Source: Kaistella soli
GTDB lineage: Bacteria; Bacteroidota; Bacteroidia; Flavobacteriales; Weeksellaceae
DNA: 64,000 nt
NCBI RefSeq assembly: GCF_019038595.1
Contig: NZ_JAHOPF010000005.1
Coordinates: 124,001-188,000, forward strand
Direction of reading: 5' to 3'
Both the position numbers and the translations under genes were made by a program. Numbering within the stretch: position 1 is the stretch's first letter; the number at the start of each line of letters is the position of its first letter. Shown one piece after another: positions 1 to 8,061 of the stretch. Below the pieces are notes generated by a model, which was not told the origin of the DNA, ran no database searches, and saw only the letters and a list, made by a program, of their open reading frames with translations.

Positions 1-177
1 TGAAGTTGAACTCATGGTGTGACGCGTTCCGAAACTCACCAGTTTTTCAATATTAGCTTTAAGAGAATCTTTATTGACCTTTGTTACATAACCCGAAATT
101 TCGGGGTCTTTTTCAACTTTCTGTGCACTGATGAAAAGCGAGGTTAAAACACTAAGAAATAAAACCGTCTTTCTCAT
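1..177 (-). CDS. M28 family metallopeptidase, N-terminal part (cut by window edge)
   Basis: The first 59 codons of a secreted protein are visible; the rest lies beyond the left edge. The start reads as a Lys/Arg-initiated signal peptide (MRKTVLFLSVLTSLFISAQ), then a linker and the stretch LVSFGTRHT, which is typical of the region just before the catalytic domain of Flavobacteriia M28 (aminopeptidase Y-like, zinc-dependent) peptidases. The ATG overlaps the TGA stop of the threonine aldolase gene (ATGA), so the two are probably translationally coupled. The zinc ligands are not in view, so the family call rests on the N-terminal motif only. Confidence 0.6.
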   Translation of the reverse strand, partial: MRKTVLFLSVLTSLFISAQKVEKDPEISGYVTKVNKDSLKANIEKLVSFGTRHTMSSTS

Positions 178-1205
178 TTTAAATTTTTAATTTCATTAAT
201 AAAATCAGCTACAATAGAGTCTGTTGTCGCCCAGGAAGTAATTAAACGCACCGCGGATTTCTCCTCATCAATTTTTTTCCATACATAAAAATCGAAATTC
301 TGCGAAAGCTGACCGATTTGGTTTTGAGTTAAGATTGGAAAAATCTGGTTGGTAAATGTTTCGGACAGAAAACTGCAGCCTTTCTCTTCGAAAGCTTTTT
401 TAATTTCCATCGCCTTCTGATTGGCGCTTTTGGCTAATTCAAAATACAGATCATCCTTCAGCAATTCCTGAAACTGAATTCCCAAAAGCCTTCCTTTGGC
501 CAGCATTGCACCCTTTTGTTTAAGATGAAATCCAAATTCATCCTGCAGATTTTCATTACAGATTACGATCGCTTCACCTATTAAAGCGCCGTTTTTAGTT
601 CCTCCCAAATAAAAAGCATCGGTATATTTTGCAATATCCTCCAAAGTCAGATCGTTGGTTTCGGCAGTTAAAGCATGGCCAAGTCTTGCTCCGTCAAGAA
701 AAAGATAGAGATTTTTTTCCTGGCAGAATTCGTACAGATTCTGAAGTTCAACTTTCGAATAAATTGTCCCAACCTCTGTCGAATTGGAGATATACACCAT
801 TTTCTGTTTTACCTGATGCGGAATATTGGTATGAAGATTAAGGATTTTCTGAATATCGTCAGGTTTCAGTTTGCCGTCTGCGGTCTCTACGCCATGCACT
901 TTGTGCCCAGTTGCCTCAATAGCGCCGGTTTCATTGGTGAAAATATGGCCCGTTTCCGCAGCAACAACACTTTCGTGCGGTCTTAGAAATGCGGAAATTA
1001 CAATTAAATTGGCTTGGGTACCGCCAGATACAAAGTGTACTTTTGCCTTTGGATTATTTATTTTCTGCAGAATAAGTTTAGCGGCGTTTTGCGAGTAGTC
1101 ATCAAGGCCATAACCATTCTGCTGAACAAGATTATATTTTACCAAAGCTTCCAAAATTCTTGGGTGACAGCCTTCGGAATAATCATTTTTAAATGAGTAT
1201 TTCAT
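174..1205 (-). CDS. ltaE: Low-specificity L-threonine aldolase (PLP-dependent)
   Basis: Cleaves L-threonine/L-allo-threonine to glycine and acetaldehyde; cytoplasmic, fold type I PLP enzyme of the beta-eliminating lyase family. 343 residues, normal family length. Visible landmarks: the FVSGGTQANL cofactor-phosphate region (about 58-67), the LDGARLGHA segment with Asp171 that would contact the pyridine nitrogen, and the Schiff-base lysine Lys204 in YLGGTKNGA. It is the first gene of a two-gene unit with the M28 peptidase (ATGA overlap). No convincing TAnnTTTG promoter was found in the 340 bp upstream. The family call is safe; the exact stereospecificity cannot be read from the sequence. Confidence 0.9.
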   Translation of the reverse strand: MKYSFKNDYSEGCHPRILEALVKYNLVQQNGYGLDDYSQNAAKLILQKINNPKAKVHFVSGGTQANLIVISAFLRPHESVVAAETGHIFTNETGAIEATGHKVHGVETADGKLKPDDIQKILNLHTNIPHQVKQKMVYISNSTEVGTIYSKVELQNLYEFCQEKNLYLFLDGARLGHALTAETNDLTLEDIAKYTDAFYLGGTKNGALIGEAIVICNENLQDEFGFHLKQKGAMLAKGRLLGIQFQELLKDDLYFELAKSANQKAMEIKKAFEEKGCSFLSETFTNQIFPILTQNQIGQLSQNFDFYVWKKIDEEKSAVRLITSWATTDSIVADFINEIKNLK

Positions 1206-1469
1206 CAGTAAATATTTAAGTAATTAATTGAGCGTAAATTCATCTCATAAAAGTAGAAAAAAAAGGGTGATTTCACGATGAAAAAACGGGGAAAAGACCT
1301 ATGTTTTCCAATATTAATTATCACATCTTTGTAATGTAAAAAACAGCGAAAAACAAAAACTAATAACCTCTTTTTAATTAATATCAGAAAACCTGTACTA
1401 AACACTGTAAAAGTCTTTCAACCCATTTTTCATTCATATACAGTACAGTCTTTTTTGATCTTAAACTTG

Positions 1470-1495
1470 AAACGCACAATTCCTTTGTGCGTTTT
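1470..1495 (+). terminator. Intrinsic terminator-like hairpin with no upstream gene
   Basis: An AACGCACAA / TTGTGCGTT stem with a short loop is followed by a run of five T. No plus-strand gene ends upstream of it, and the metalloregulator promoter is downstream of it. Confidence 0.6.
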
Positions 1496-1513
1496 TAGTT
1501 GTTGATTATTATT

Positions 1514-1541
1514 GTTAGATTTGTACATACTACAATCTAAC
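1514..1541 (+). promoter_or_regulatory. Promoter -7 element inside an inverted repeat: likely metalloregulator operator
   Basis: GTTAGATT (1514-1521) and AATCTAAC (1534-1541) form an 8-bp inverted repeat with a 12-bp spacer. The left arm contains TAGATTTG (1516-1523), an exact match to the Bacteroidota -7 consensus TAnnTTTG. The site ends 4 bp before the regulator's ATG. DtxR/MntR proteins bind such dyads and often repress themselves, so an autoregulatory operator is inferred. Confidence 0.55.
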
Positions 1542-1545
1542 TTTT

Positions 1546-2196
1546 ATGATCTCCCTTACTGAAGAAAATTACCTGAAAGCAATTTTCCATTTAATAAACG
1601 ACGAAAATACGGTAACTGTCAACGAACTCAGCAAGTTTCTGAATGTAAAAATGCCCAGCGTAAATAACATGATGAAGAAATTTGCAGACAAAAACTGGGT
1701 ACATTATGAAAGCTACAAACCATTAAAGATTACCGACTCTGGGAAAAAGCAGGCAGCTCTGGTTGTCAGAAAGCATCGTCTGACTGAAATGTTCCTCGTG
1801 GAGAAGATGAATTTCGGATGGGAAAACGTCCATGAAATCGCTGAACAACTAGAGCATATCCATTCTGAAACTTTCTTCGATAAAATGGATGAAATTCTTA
1901 ATTATCCAAAATTTGATCCTCACGGCGAACCTATTCCGGATAAAGACGGAAACGTAATTGCGCAGGATTTAAAAAAACTAAGCAGCTGCGAAGTCGGGGA
2001 ACAGGTTATTTTCACCGCCGTTACGATCACCGATGATGATTTTCTTAGCTTCCTGAACGAAAAAAAATTGGTGCTGGGAAAAAAAATTGAAATTCTCAAT
2101 ATTGAAAAATTCGACAAAACAATGTCGGTGAAAATCCCGGGAAACAAGACGGTTTTAAGTAAAATGGTCTGCGAAAAGATCCTCGTTAAACATTAG
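1546..2196 (+). CDS. Metal-dependent transcriptional regulator, DtxR/MntR family
   Basis: A repressor that binds DNA when loaded with Mn(II) or Fe(II). 216 residues: N-terminal winged helix (about 1-65), helical metal-binding/dimerisation domain (about 66-140, with HRLTEMFL and VHEIAEQLEH), a linker containing DPHGEPIP, and a C-terminal FeoA/SH3-like domain. Likely metal ligands are His77, His96, Glu100, Glu103 and His104. The position equivalent to DtxR Cys102 is Glu100, as in Bacillus MntR (E99), which favours manganese; however, the MntR N-terminal ligands Asp8 and Glu11 are replaced by Asn8 and Lys11. No metal transporter lies next to it. The upstream dyad suggests self-regulation. Family certain, metal uncertain. 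Confidence 0.9.
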   Translation: MISLTEENYLKAIFHLINDENTVTVNELSKFLNVKMPSVNNMMKKFADKNWVHYESYKPLKITDSGKKQAALVVRKHRLTEMFLVEKMNFGWENVHEIAEQLEHIHSETFFDKMDEILNYPKFDPHGEPIPDKDGNVIAQDLKKLSSCEVGEQVIFTAVTITDDDFLSFLNEKKLVLGKKIEILNIEKFDKTMSVKIPGNKTVLSKMVCEKILVKH

Positions 2197-2215
2197 CCCG
2201 ACCGGAGTGCTGTTT

Positions 2216-2246
2216 TTGGAACATTGCTGCATTTCACTTAACTTTG
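2216..2246 (+). promoter_or_regulatory. Bacteroidota-type promoter of pruA
   Basis: TTG (2216-2218, within a TTTTTG) and TAACTTTG (2239-2246) are separated by 20 bp, the standard -33/-7 arrangement. Expected transcription start is near 2250, which excludes any pruA start upstream of that point. Confidence 0.7.
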
Positions 2247-2281
2247 TATCATTCACAATAAAATCAATAAAAATTAAAAAT

Positions 2282-3907
2282 ATGTCAAAAGCAATTTCGC
2301 AAGTTCCTTACGCAGTGAACGAACCGGTAAGAACTTATGAACCAGGGTCTTCCGAAGTGAAATCTCTTATATCCACTTACAAGAAGATGTGGAGCGAAAA
2401 GGTAGAAATCCCAATGATTATCAACGGAAAAGAAGTAAAATCTGATAATAAAATCGCAATAAGCTCACCACAGGATCACAAGCATGATCTAGGTTTCTAT
2501 TATAAAGGAACAATGCAGAATGTGGACGATGCCATTAACACTGCATTGGCTGCTAAAGAAAAATGGAATAATTTAGGCTGGGAGCAGCGTGCAGCTATTT
2601 TCTTAAAAGCAGCAGATTTGATCGCAGGCCCATACAGGGACACACTAAATGCGGCAACCATGATCGGGCAAAGTAAAAACGTTCATCAGGCTGAAATTGA
2701 CGCAGCATGTGAATTCATCGATTTTCTCCGATATAATGTCGAATTTATGACGGAAATCTACACTGATCAACCCGTTTCTGACGCCGGAGTATGGAACAGA
2801 TCTGAATACCGTCCTCTGGAAGGCTTCTGTTTTGCGGTAACGCCATTCAACTTTACGGCTATTTCCGGAAATCTACCAACTTGTATGGCAATGATGGGAA
2901 ATGTTGTGGTGTGGAAACCTTCAGACAAGCAGGTTCTTTCGGCTAAAATTATTATGGATATTCTAACCGAAGCCGGTTTGCCAGCTGGAGTTATCAATAT
3001 GATTTTTACAGACGGTAAAGAGACCGCCGAGAAAGTTCTTGCCCATCCGGATTTTGCAGGTCTGCATTTTACAGGTTCTACAAAAGTTTTCCAGGGAATG
3101 TGGAAAATGATCGGTGACAATATTCATCAGTATAAAACCTATCCAAGAATCGTTGGGGAAACCGGCGGAAAAGATTTTGTGATGGTGCATCCTTCCGCAA
3201 ATGTGGAAGCTGTAGCAACCGGTTTGGTACGCGGTGCATTCGAATATCAGGGTCAAAAGTGTTCAGCAGCGTCCAGAGCATATATTCCTCAGTCTCTTTG
3301 GAACGATGTGAAAAAAGTAATGGAAGCTCAGCTGAAAACCATAAAGATTGGAAGCCCGGAAGATCCTTCAAATTATGTGAACGCTGTTATTGATAAAAAT
3401 TCTTTCGAGAAATGTAAAGGTTATATTGAAAGAGCTGAAAAATCAGGAGAAGCAAACGTAATCTTCGGCGGTAAATGTGATGATTCGAAAGGCTGGTTTG
3501 TAGAACCTACCGTAATTGAAACAACCAATCCGAAATACGAATCGGTTTGTGAAGAAATCTTTGGACCTATCCTTTCTGTTTTTGTTTATGAAGATAAAGA
3601 CTGGAATGATACATTAAAACTGGTTGATGAAACTTCACCGTATTCATTAACAGGATCAATCTTTGCACAGGACCGTTATGCGATTGATGAAGCGTACAAA
3701 GCATTAGAAAATGCAGCAGGAAACTTCTACATCAACGATAAGCCTACCGGAGCGGTTGTAGGACAGCAGCCTTTTGGCGGTGCCAGAGCCTCGGGAACCA
3801 ATGACAAAGCAGGATCGAAAATGAATCTGATGAGATGGGTTTCTGTAAGAAGCATCAAGGAAACTTTCGTTTCTCCAACAGATTATAAATATCCGTATTT
3901 AGGATAA
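2282..3907 (+). CDS. pruA: L-glutamate gamma-semialdehyde dehydrogenase (1-pyrroline-5-carboxylate dehydrogenase)
   Basis: Second step of proline catabolism: oxidises glutamate gamma-semialdehyde to glutamate with NAD+. 541 residues, matching the monofunctional P5CDH family; aldehyde dehydrogenase superfamily. Visible motifs are VTPFNFTAISGN (substrate/cofactor cleft), the GSTKVF nucleotide-binding turn, the ETGGKDF general-base region and the catalytic cysteine in YQGQKCSAASR. The start is placed at the ATG at 2282 because the open frame upstream (from 2207) is overlapped by a good promoter and lacks family sequence. No putA-type proline dehydrogenase is adjacent. A strong terminator follows, so the gene is probably transcribed alone. 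Confidence 0.95.
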   Translation: MSKAISQVPYAVNEPVRTYEPGSSEVKSLISTYKKMWSEKVEIPMIINGKEVKSDNKIAISSPQDHKHDLGFYYKGTMQNVDDAINTALAAKEKWNNLGWEQRAAIFLKAADLIAGPYRDTLNAATMIGQSKNVHQAEIDAACEFIDFLRYNVEFMTEIYTDQPVSDAGVWNRSEYRPLEGFCFAVTPFNFTAISGNLPTCMAMMGNVVVWKPSDKQVLSAKIIMDILTEAGLPAGVINMIFTDGKETAEKVLAHPDFAGLHFTGSTKVFQGMWKMIGDNIHQYKTYPRIVGETGGKDFVMVHPSANVEAVATGLVRGAFEYQGQKCSAASRAYIPQSLWNDVKKVMEAQLKTIKIGSPEDPSNYVNAVIDKNSFEKCKGYIERAEKSGEANVIFGGKCDDSKGWFVEPTVIETTNPKYESVCEEIFGPILSVFVYEDKDWNDTLKLVDETSPYSLTGSIFAQDRYAIDEAYKALENAAGNFYINDKPTGAVVGQQPFGGARASGTNDKAGSKMNLMRWVSVRSIKETFVSPTDYKYPYLG

Positions 3908-3928
3908 AATATTTTCTCAAATAAATTG

Positions 3929-3957
3929 AAACTCTGTCTTTTAGACAGAGTTTTTTT
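3929..3957 (+). terminator. Intrinsic terminator after pruA
   Basis: AACTCTGTC / GACAGAGTT stem followed by seven T. Confidence 0.85.
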
Positions 3958-4121
3958 ATTGTACTCCTAATCTTCCTTTAAAGTATTGAATAATTTCAAA
4001 GCCAAAATATTCACAGCAATATTTAACAAAATTTTATGCTTTGATCCAAATATGTGGCACGCTTTTTACAATTAAACAGTTATCAAATAAATTTTCAGAA
4101 AACAACTTAAAACTTAAAATT

Positions 4122-4364
4122 ATGAGTACTAAAAGAAATGGCTTATTAGCTTTATTAGGACTTGGAGCAGTAGCTTGGTGGAAATACAAAAATTCAACTC
4201 CGGAAGAAAAACAGGCTGTTAAAGATACGTTCAACACAGCAAAAGATAACTTCAACAAATTCGGAAGTGATTTAAAATCAAAAGCAAGCGACGTTGCTTC
4301 ACAGGTTCAGAACAAAATGGATCAGGCAAAAACTTCAGCTGAAAGTTCTGTAAATCAGAACTAA
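4122..4364 (+). CDS. Small YtxH-like stress-associated protein
   Basis: 80 residues starting MSTKRNG. A short hydrophobic segment (about 7-20, LLALLGLGAVAWW) is followed by an amphipathic, Lys/Asp/Ala/Ser-rich helical tail with repeated K-x-x-F/A-x-x-x patterns (FNTAKDNFNKFGSDLKSKAS). This composition is characteristic of YtxH-domain general-stress proteins, thought to be membrane-tethered with a coiled-coil-like tail. The ATG at 4122 is chosen over an upstream in-frame ATG at 4041 because the extra 27 residues resemble no YtxH start. Molecular function is not known for the family. A strong terminator follows, so it is probably monocistronic. Confidence 0.75.
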   Translation: MSTKRNGLLALLGLGAVAWWKYKNSTPEEKQAVKDTFNTAKDNFNKFGSDLKSKASDVASQVQNKMDQAKTSAESSVNQN

Positions 4365-4387
4365 AAATATAGTTTTTATATTAGTAG

Positions 4388-4426
4388 AAACCGCGGTGTA
4401 ATTTTTTTATACCGCGGTTTCGTTTT
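4388..4426 (+). terminator. Intrinsic terminator after the YtxH-like gene
   Basis: AAACCGCGGT / ACCGCGGTTT, a perfect 10-bp stem with an AT-rich loop, then a T-rich tail. Confidence 0.85.
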
Positions 4427-4458
4427 TTCGAACTAAATTTTAAATGCTGTTACATAAA

Positions 4459-4482
4459 AAAATCCCGAACGAATCGGGATTT
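4459..4482 (-). terminator. Intrinsic terminator of the YpfJ-type protease gene
   Basis: AAATCCCGA / TCGGGATTT stem directly beyond the minus-strand stop at 4486, with A/T tracts on both sides, so it may act in both directions. Confidence 0.75.
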
Positions 4483-4485
4483 AAT

Positions 4486-5337
4486 TTATTTTAGCAAAGC
4501 GTTGAAAGTGTCACCCTGCCGGATATCACCGGTACTGTAACCTTTCATAAACCATTCTTTTCGCTGCGCTGAGCTGCCGTGCGTAAATCCTTCCTGATTG
4601 ACATAACCCTGCGAACGTTTCTGAATATTATCATCTCCTACTGCCTCCGCTGCAGAGATCGCGGACTCGATATCTCCGGGTTCCAAAATCTTTTCACGGT
4701 TATCAGTCTGTTTTGCCCAAACGCCGGCATAAAAGTCGGCCTGAAGCTCAGTTGCTACCGATACTCTGTTTAAATCTGCTTCGGAATATCTACCGCTCGA
4801 TCTCAGCTGATCTACTTTCTGAGTGGTTCCAAGAAGCGTCTGAACATGGTGCCCGATTTCGTGCGCCAATACATAAGCTATAGAAAACTCAGAAACCTGG
4901 GCACCAAACCTTTGCTGCAATTCCTGGAAAAAACTCATATCCATATAAACCGTCTGGTCTGCGGGGCAATAGAACGGTCCCATAGCAGCCTGTGCGGTTC
5001 CGCAGCCCGATTGTGTAACACTTTCGAACATTACTACTTTGGGTGCCTCATACTGCATTCCGTTTTCCTGAAATATTTTACCCCAGGTCTGCTCAGTTTG
5101 ACCTGTTACCATCTGAACAAACTCGCGGACTTTTAACTCGTCAGGTGTCAAATCTCTCTGTTCTGTCTGCTGAGAGCTTCCCGCTCCCGAGGAAAGGATA
5201 GCTGAAGGATCTCCTCCCAGGAAGAAAATTATTGCGGCGATAATCAGGGTTCCCAAACCTCCGCCTACAAGCATTCCGCCTCCTCCGGCTCCGCGTCTGT
5301 CATCTACATTCCCGCTTCTGTCATTTGTCCATCTCAT
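4486..5337 (-). CDS. ypfJ: YpfJ/KPN_02809-family neutral zinc metallopeptidase
   Basis: Predicted membrane-anchored metalloprotease of 283 residues. The N-terminus is Gly/Arg/Asp-rich (DRSGNVDDRRGAGGGG), then one membrane span (about 21-41), a short Ser/Gln linker, and the conserved YpfJ domain. The zinc-binding HEIGHH motif lies in VLAHEIGHHVQ, and AVATELQADFYAGVW would supply the third ligand. Cys pair CGTAQ and YCPADQ are also family features. Substrates are unknown. It is a single gene, bounded by a convergent terminator and by the LtaS-like gene, 47 bp upstream in the same orientation. Confidence 0.88.
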   Translation of the reverse strand: MRWTNDRSGNVDDRRGAGGGGMLVGGGLGTLIIAAIIFFLGGDPSAILSSGAGSSQQTEQRDLTPDELKVREFVQMVTGQTEQTWGKIFQENGMQYEAPKVVMFESVTQSGCGTAQAAMGPFYCPADQTVYMDMSFFQELQQRFGAQVSEFSIAYVLAHEIGHHVQTLLGTTQKVDQLRSSGRYSEADLNRVSVATELQADFYAGVWAKQTDNREKILEPGDIESAISAAEAVGDDNIQKRSQGYVNQEGFTHGSSAQRKEWFMKGYSTGDIRQGDTFNALLK

Positions 5338-5384
5338 AATGAATATTTTATTATTAAACTCGAAATTAAAATTACAAAAATTTC

Positions 5385-7463
5385 TTACCGATTCAGTTTA
5401 TTTTTTTCCAGCCAATAACTGGTTGACTGAAATATAGAAACGCAGTCATCAACCAAATTCTGTACCGTGTTTTTCACGGGAGTTTCATCATAATAAAGTT
5501 TGAAGTTTTCCGGAAGATCAGATTTCTGCAAAACCAGCGAATACTGTCTCACCTTTTTCGTTGGAGAAATCACCGTTAAATAATTATCTTTAATAAGACC
5601 TAAATCCTGATAAGTTGCAACGTAAGCTTTCGGTTGGAACGTATCTTTAAATACATCCTGTCCTAAAAACTTCGACTGGTAACTGAAATTCAGCAACCCG
5701 AACAAAGTAGGCATCACATCAATCTGTGACATTAACTGATTAAATTGCTGCGGGGCAATAAAACCTTCGGAAAAAATCATTCCGGGGATTCTGTATTTAT
5801 CCATTGGAAGTTCCGTTTTTCCGGCACTTGAGGCGCAGTGATCGGCGACAATTACGAAGACTGTATTTTTATACCAATCCTGTTTTTTTGCCATTTCAAA
5901 AAACTTACGGAGAGAATAATCCGTGTATTTCACTCCGCCGTCACGCGATTTTGCATTTCCGGGAATATCAATTCTACCTTCAGGATAGGTAAATGGCCGG
6001 TGGTTGGAGACCGTCATCCAGTGGTTAAAAAACGGTTTTCCCGACTTTGCTTCCTGATTCATTACCTCGATCGCCTTTTTCGCCATATCTTCGTCAGAAA
6101 CGCCCCAAACGTTACCAAACGTTATTTCTTCAGGCTTAAAGTTATTTCTGTCCACGATATCGTAGCCATTTCCTTTATAGAAATCTTCCATATTGTCGAA
6201 ATAGCTATAACCGCCATATAAGAATTTCACGTCATAGCCTTTCGATTTGAAAACACTTCCGGTCGTGAATTTGTTTTTGTTGTTTTCTCTTTTGATAATA
6301 CTTTCACCAGCCGTCGGAGGAATGCATAGCGTTAAAGCTTCCAGACCGCGGACTGTTCTGTTTCCGGTTGCGTAAAGATTGGTAAACAGCAGTGACTTGT
6401 CCGCTAAACTGTCAAGAAAAGGTGTTATTTTTTGGGTATTTCCGTAATGCTCAAGAAAATCAGCGGAAAGACTTTCAATGGAAATTAAAACTACATTTTT
6501 CTTTAATTCAGGATTTTCTGAAGTAATGTTTCTTGCCAAAGCTGGCGGCTGAAACTGTTTCAGGAAATTCTGCTCCGCCACCGTTTCATTCAATGTCGGA
6601 TAAAACTGAAAATAGTCGAGTTCTTTCTGGGTGAAAGCTTTGAAAAACTTAGGAAAACCGTTTGCCTGAATTTCCTGAGCAAAAGTATTTTCAGTTTTAA
6701 CAGAATCCAGTTTTGGAATAATGACCAAACTTAATCCGCACAAGACAAGGAATGATCCCAGCAAAATAAGTTTCTGTTTGAAATTCGGAAGATCTAAAAG
6801 CTCGTTTTTAGTTTTTTTGAAGATATACCATGTGACTGCTAACGTAAAAATTAAAATCACCGAAAACAGCGGAACAACAGGATAACTTTCCATGATATTC
6901 CCAATAACTTCATTGGTATAAATCAAATAATCTACCGCGATAAAGTTGTAACGTACGCCGAATTCATTCCAGAAAAAATATTCGCTTACAGCATTGAAAA
7001 TAATCAGTAATACATAGAGAAATAAGGTGATGAAATAGAGAATATTTCGGATTTTAACCCTTTGTGCCGGAAGAAAAAGCAGCAAACCGAAAAACATGGT
7101 TTTCATGCCTACAAAAGCAATCGCAACTTCCGGGAAAGAACCTCCGTACTGTTTGAAAATATTTCCGGGAACGAAAGCGGTATAAATAAGCGCCAACATC
7201 AATATCCCAAAAATAATGTATCCATAGGGCTTTCTGTATTTTGAGTCGGACAAAAACAGAAAATACAGAGCCAGTAAACTGCTGGAAAGTATGAAAACAA
7301 AAATGTCGCTGATTAAGCCGACAAAAAGAATCTTCAAGCTTTCGAAAACGCCGAAACTCGCATTGGTAATGGGATGAAAGATGAAAACAATCCGCAGGAT
7401 GAAGGAAACCAGGAGATAAAAACTCCCGAGTAAGAGAAACGGCTTTATTTTTTTAAGATCCAT
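5385..7463 (-). CDS. LTA synthase-family phosphoglycerol/phosphoethanolamine transferase
   Basis: 692-residue integral membrane enzyme with about five N-terminal spans (roughly residues 8-215) and a C-terminal sulfatase-fold domain outside the membrane (about 320-640). Metal and catalytic landmarks: LISIESLSADF with the first acidic ligand, the catalytic threonine in GNRTVRGLEAL, VSNHRPF and IVADHCASSAG near the second metal. Family members transfer glycerol-phosphate or ethanolamine-phosphate from phospholipids. Flavobacteriia lack lipoteichoic acid, so the acceptor is probably a periplasmic glycan, lipid A or capsule-like polymer; that is inference. No polymer-synthesis genes are nearby. 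Confidence 0.85.
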   Translation of the reverse strand: MDLKKIKPFLLLGSFYLLVSFILRIVFIFHPITNASFGVFESLKILFVGLISDIFVFILSSSLLALYFLFLSDSKYRKPYGYIIFGILMLALIYTAFVPGNIFKQYGGSFPEVAIAFVGMKTMFFGLLLFLPAQRVKIRNILYFITLFLYVLLIIFNAVSEYFFWNEFGVRYNFIAVDYLIYTNEVIGNIMESYPVVPLFSVILIFTLAVTWYIFKKTKNELLDLPNFKQKLILLGSFLVLCGLSLVIIPKLDSVKTENTFAQEIQANGFPKFFKAFTQKELDYFQFYPTLNETVAEQNFLKQFQPPALARNITSENPELKKNVVLISIESLSADFLEHYGNTQKITPFLDSLADKSLLFTNLYATGNRTVRGLEALTLCIPPTAGESIIKRENNKNKFTTGSVFKSKGYDVKFLYGGYSYFDNMEDFYKGNGYDIVDRNNFKPEEITFGNVWGVSDEDMAKKAIEVMNQEAKSGKPFFNHWMTVSNHRPFTYPEGRIDIPGNAKSRDGGVKYTDYSLRKFFEMAKKQDWYKNTVFVIVADHCASSAGKTELPMDKYRIPGMIFSEGFIAPQQFNQLMSQIDVMPTLFGLLNFSYQSKFLGQDVFKDTFQPKAYVATYQDLGLIKDNYLTVISPTKKVRQYSLVLQKSDLPENFKLYYDETPVKNTVQNLVDDCVSIFQSTSYWLEKNKLNR

Positions 7464-7478
7464 TTTAAAAATATTTAT

Positions 7479-7513
7479 GAAATCTCACAGCATTTAAAAA
7501 TATATGAGATTTC
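7479..7513 (-). terminator. Possible weak terminator downstream of ribH
   Basis: A 9-bp inverted repeat (GAAATCTCA / TGAGATTTC) with a 17-nt AT-rich loop lies between the ribH stop and the LtaS-like gene start. The tail is only partly T-rich, so readthrough into the LtaS-like gene is plausible. Confidence 0.35.
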
Positions 7514-7527
7514 AGTTTGTTGTAAAA

Positions 7528-8046
7528 CTACAAATTTCCGAAACCAATATTTCCTTTCTTTTCGGAAAGGTTTTTCTTGAAATCGATCATCTGCAATGCG
7601 GTTACCGCAGCTTCAATGCCTTTGTTACCAAGACTTCCGCCACTTCTCGCAATGGACTGTTCTTTGGTATCGTCAGTTAACAGACAGAAAATGGTGGGAA
7701 CATCGGTTAAAATATTACAGTCTTTAATTCCCTGTGCTACAGCAGAACAAACATAATCGAAATGCGGAGTTTCCCCGCGAATGACGCATCCAATCGCAAT
7801 TACCGCATCGAATTTTCTTTCTTTACAGAGCTGCATTGAAGCATAATTAAGTTCAAATGCTCCCGGAACTTTAAAGATATCGATATTCTCTTCTTTAACG
7901 CCTTCTTTTTTCAGTACTTCTACTGCTCCGTCGCGAAGGTTATCGGTTACAAAATCATTCCACTCAGAAACAACAATGCCAATTCTAAAAGAACCGGCAT
8001 CATTAATCTGTAATGGTTTGTAATCTGAAAGATTTACAGTTGCCAT
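7528..8046 (-). CDS. ribH: 6,7-dimethyl-8-ribityllumazine synthase
   Basis: Penultimate step of riboflavin synthesis: condenses 5-amino-6-ribitylamino-uracil with 3,4-dihydroxy-2-butanone 4-phosphate. 172 residues, normal length. Diagnostic segments are VSEWNDFVTDNL at the start, VPGAFELNYA, AIGCVIRGETPHFDYV (pyrimidine/phosphate site, with His as general acid) and RSGGSLGNKGIEAA. It follows the TPR gene by 15 bp on the same strand and probably shares its promoter. Other rib genes are not in the window. Confidence 0.96.
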   Translation of the reverse strand: MATVNLSDYKPLQINDAGSFRIGIVVSEWNDFVTDNLRDGAVEVLKKEGVKEENIDIFKVPGAFELNYASMQLCKERKFDAVIAIGCVIRGETPHFDYVCSAVAQGIKDCNILTDVPTIFCLLTDDTKEQSIARSGGSLGNKGIEAAVTALQMIDFKKNLSEKKGNIGFGNL

Positions 8047-8061
8047 TTTATTTTTTTTTAT

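Larger units (their letters stand above)
1206..1545. other. 340-bp intergenic region, divergent, with structured rightward RNA potential
   Basis: Lies between divergent ltaE and the metalloregulator gene. A 66-codon open frame on the minus strand (1205-1405) has no family resemblance and is not called. On the plus strand a 7-bp inverted repeat (CTGTACT at 1393-1399, AGTACAG at 1442-1448) is followed by a strong hairpin with a T-run (1470-1495). A CATCTTTG, one base off the TAnnTTTG element, sits at 1324-1331. The region could carry a small RNA of about 160 nt. Confidence 0.4.

Noticed and set aside
1205-1405. 66-codon minus-strand open frame abutting the ltaE start
   Set aside because: Phe/Leu/Lys-rich composition expected from translating AT-rich intergenic DNA; no start context and no family resemblance.
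2207-2281. 25-residue N-terminal extension of PruA
   Set aside because: The promoter TTG-N20-TAACTTTG lies inside it, so it cannot be transcribed in full.
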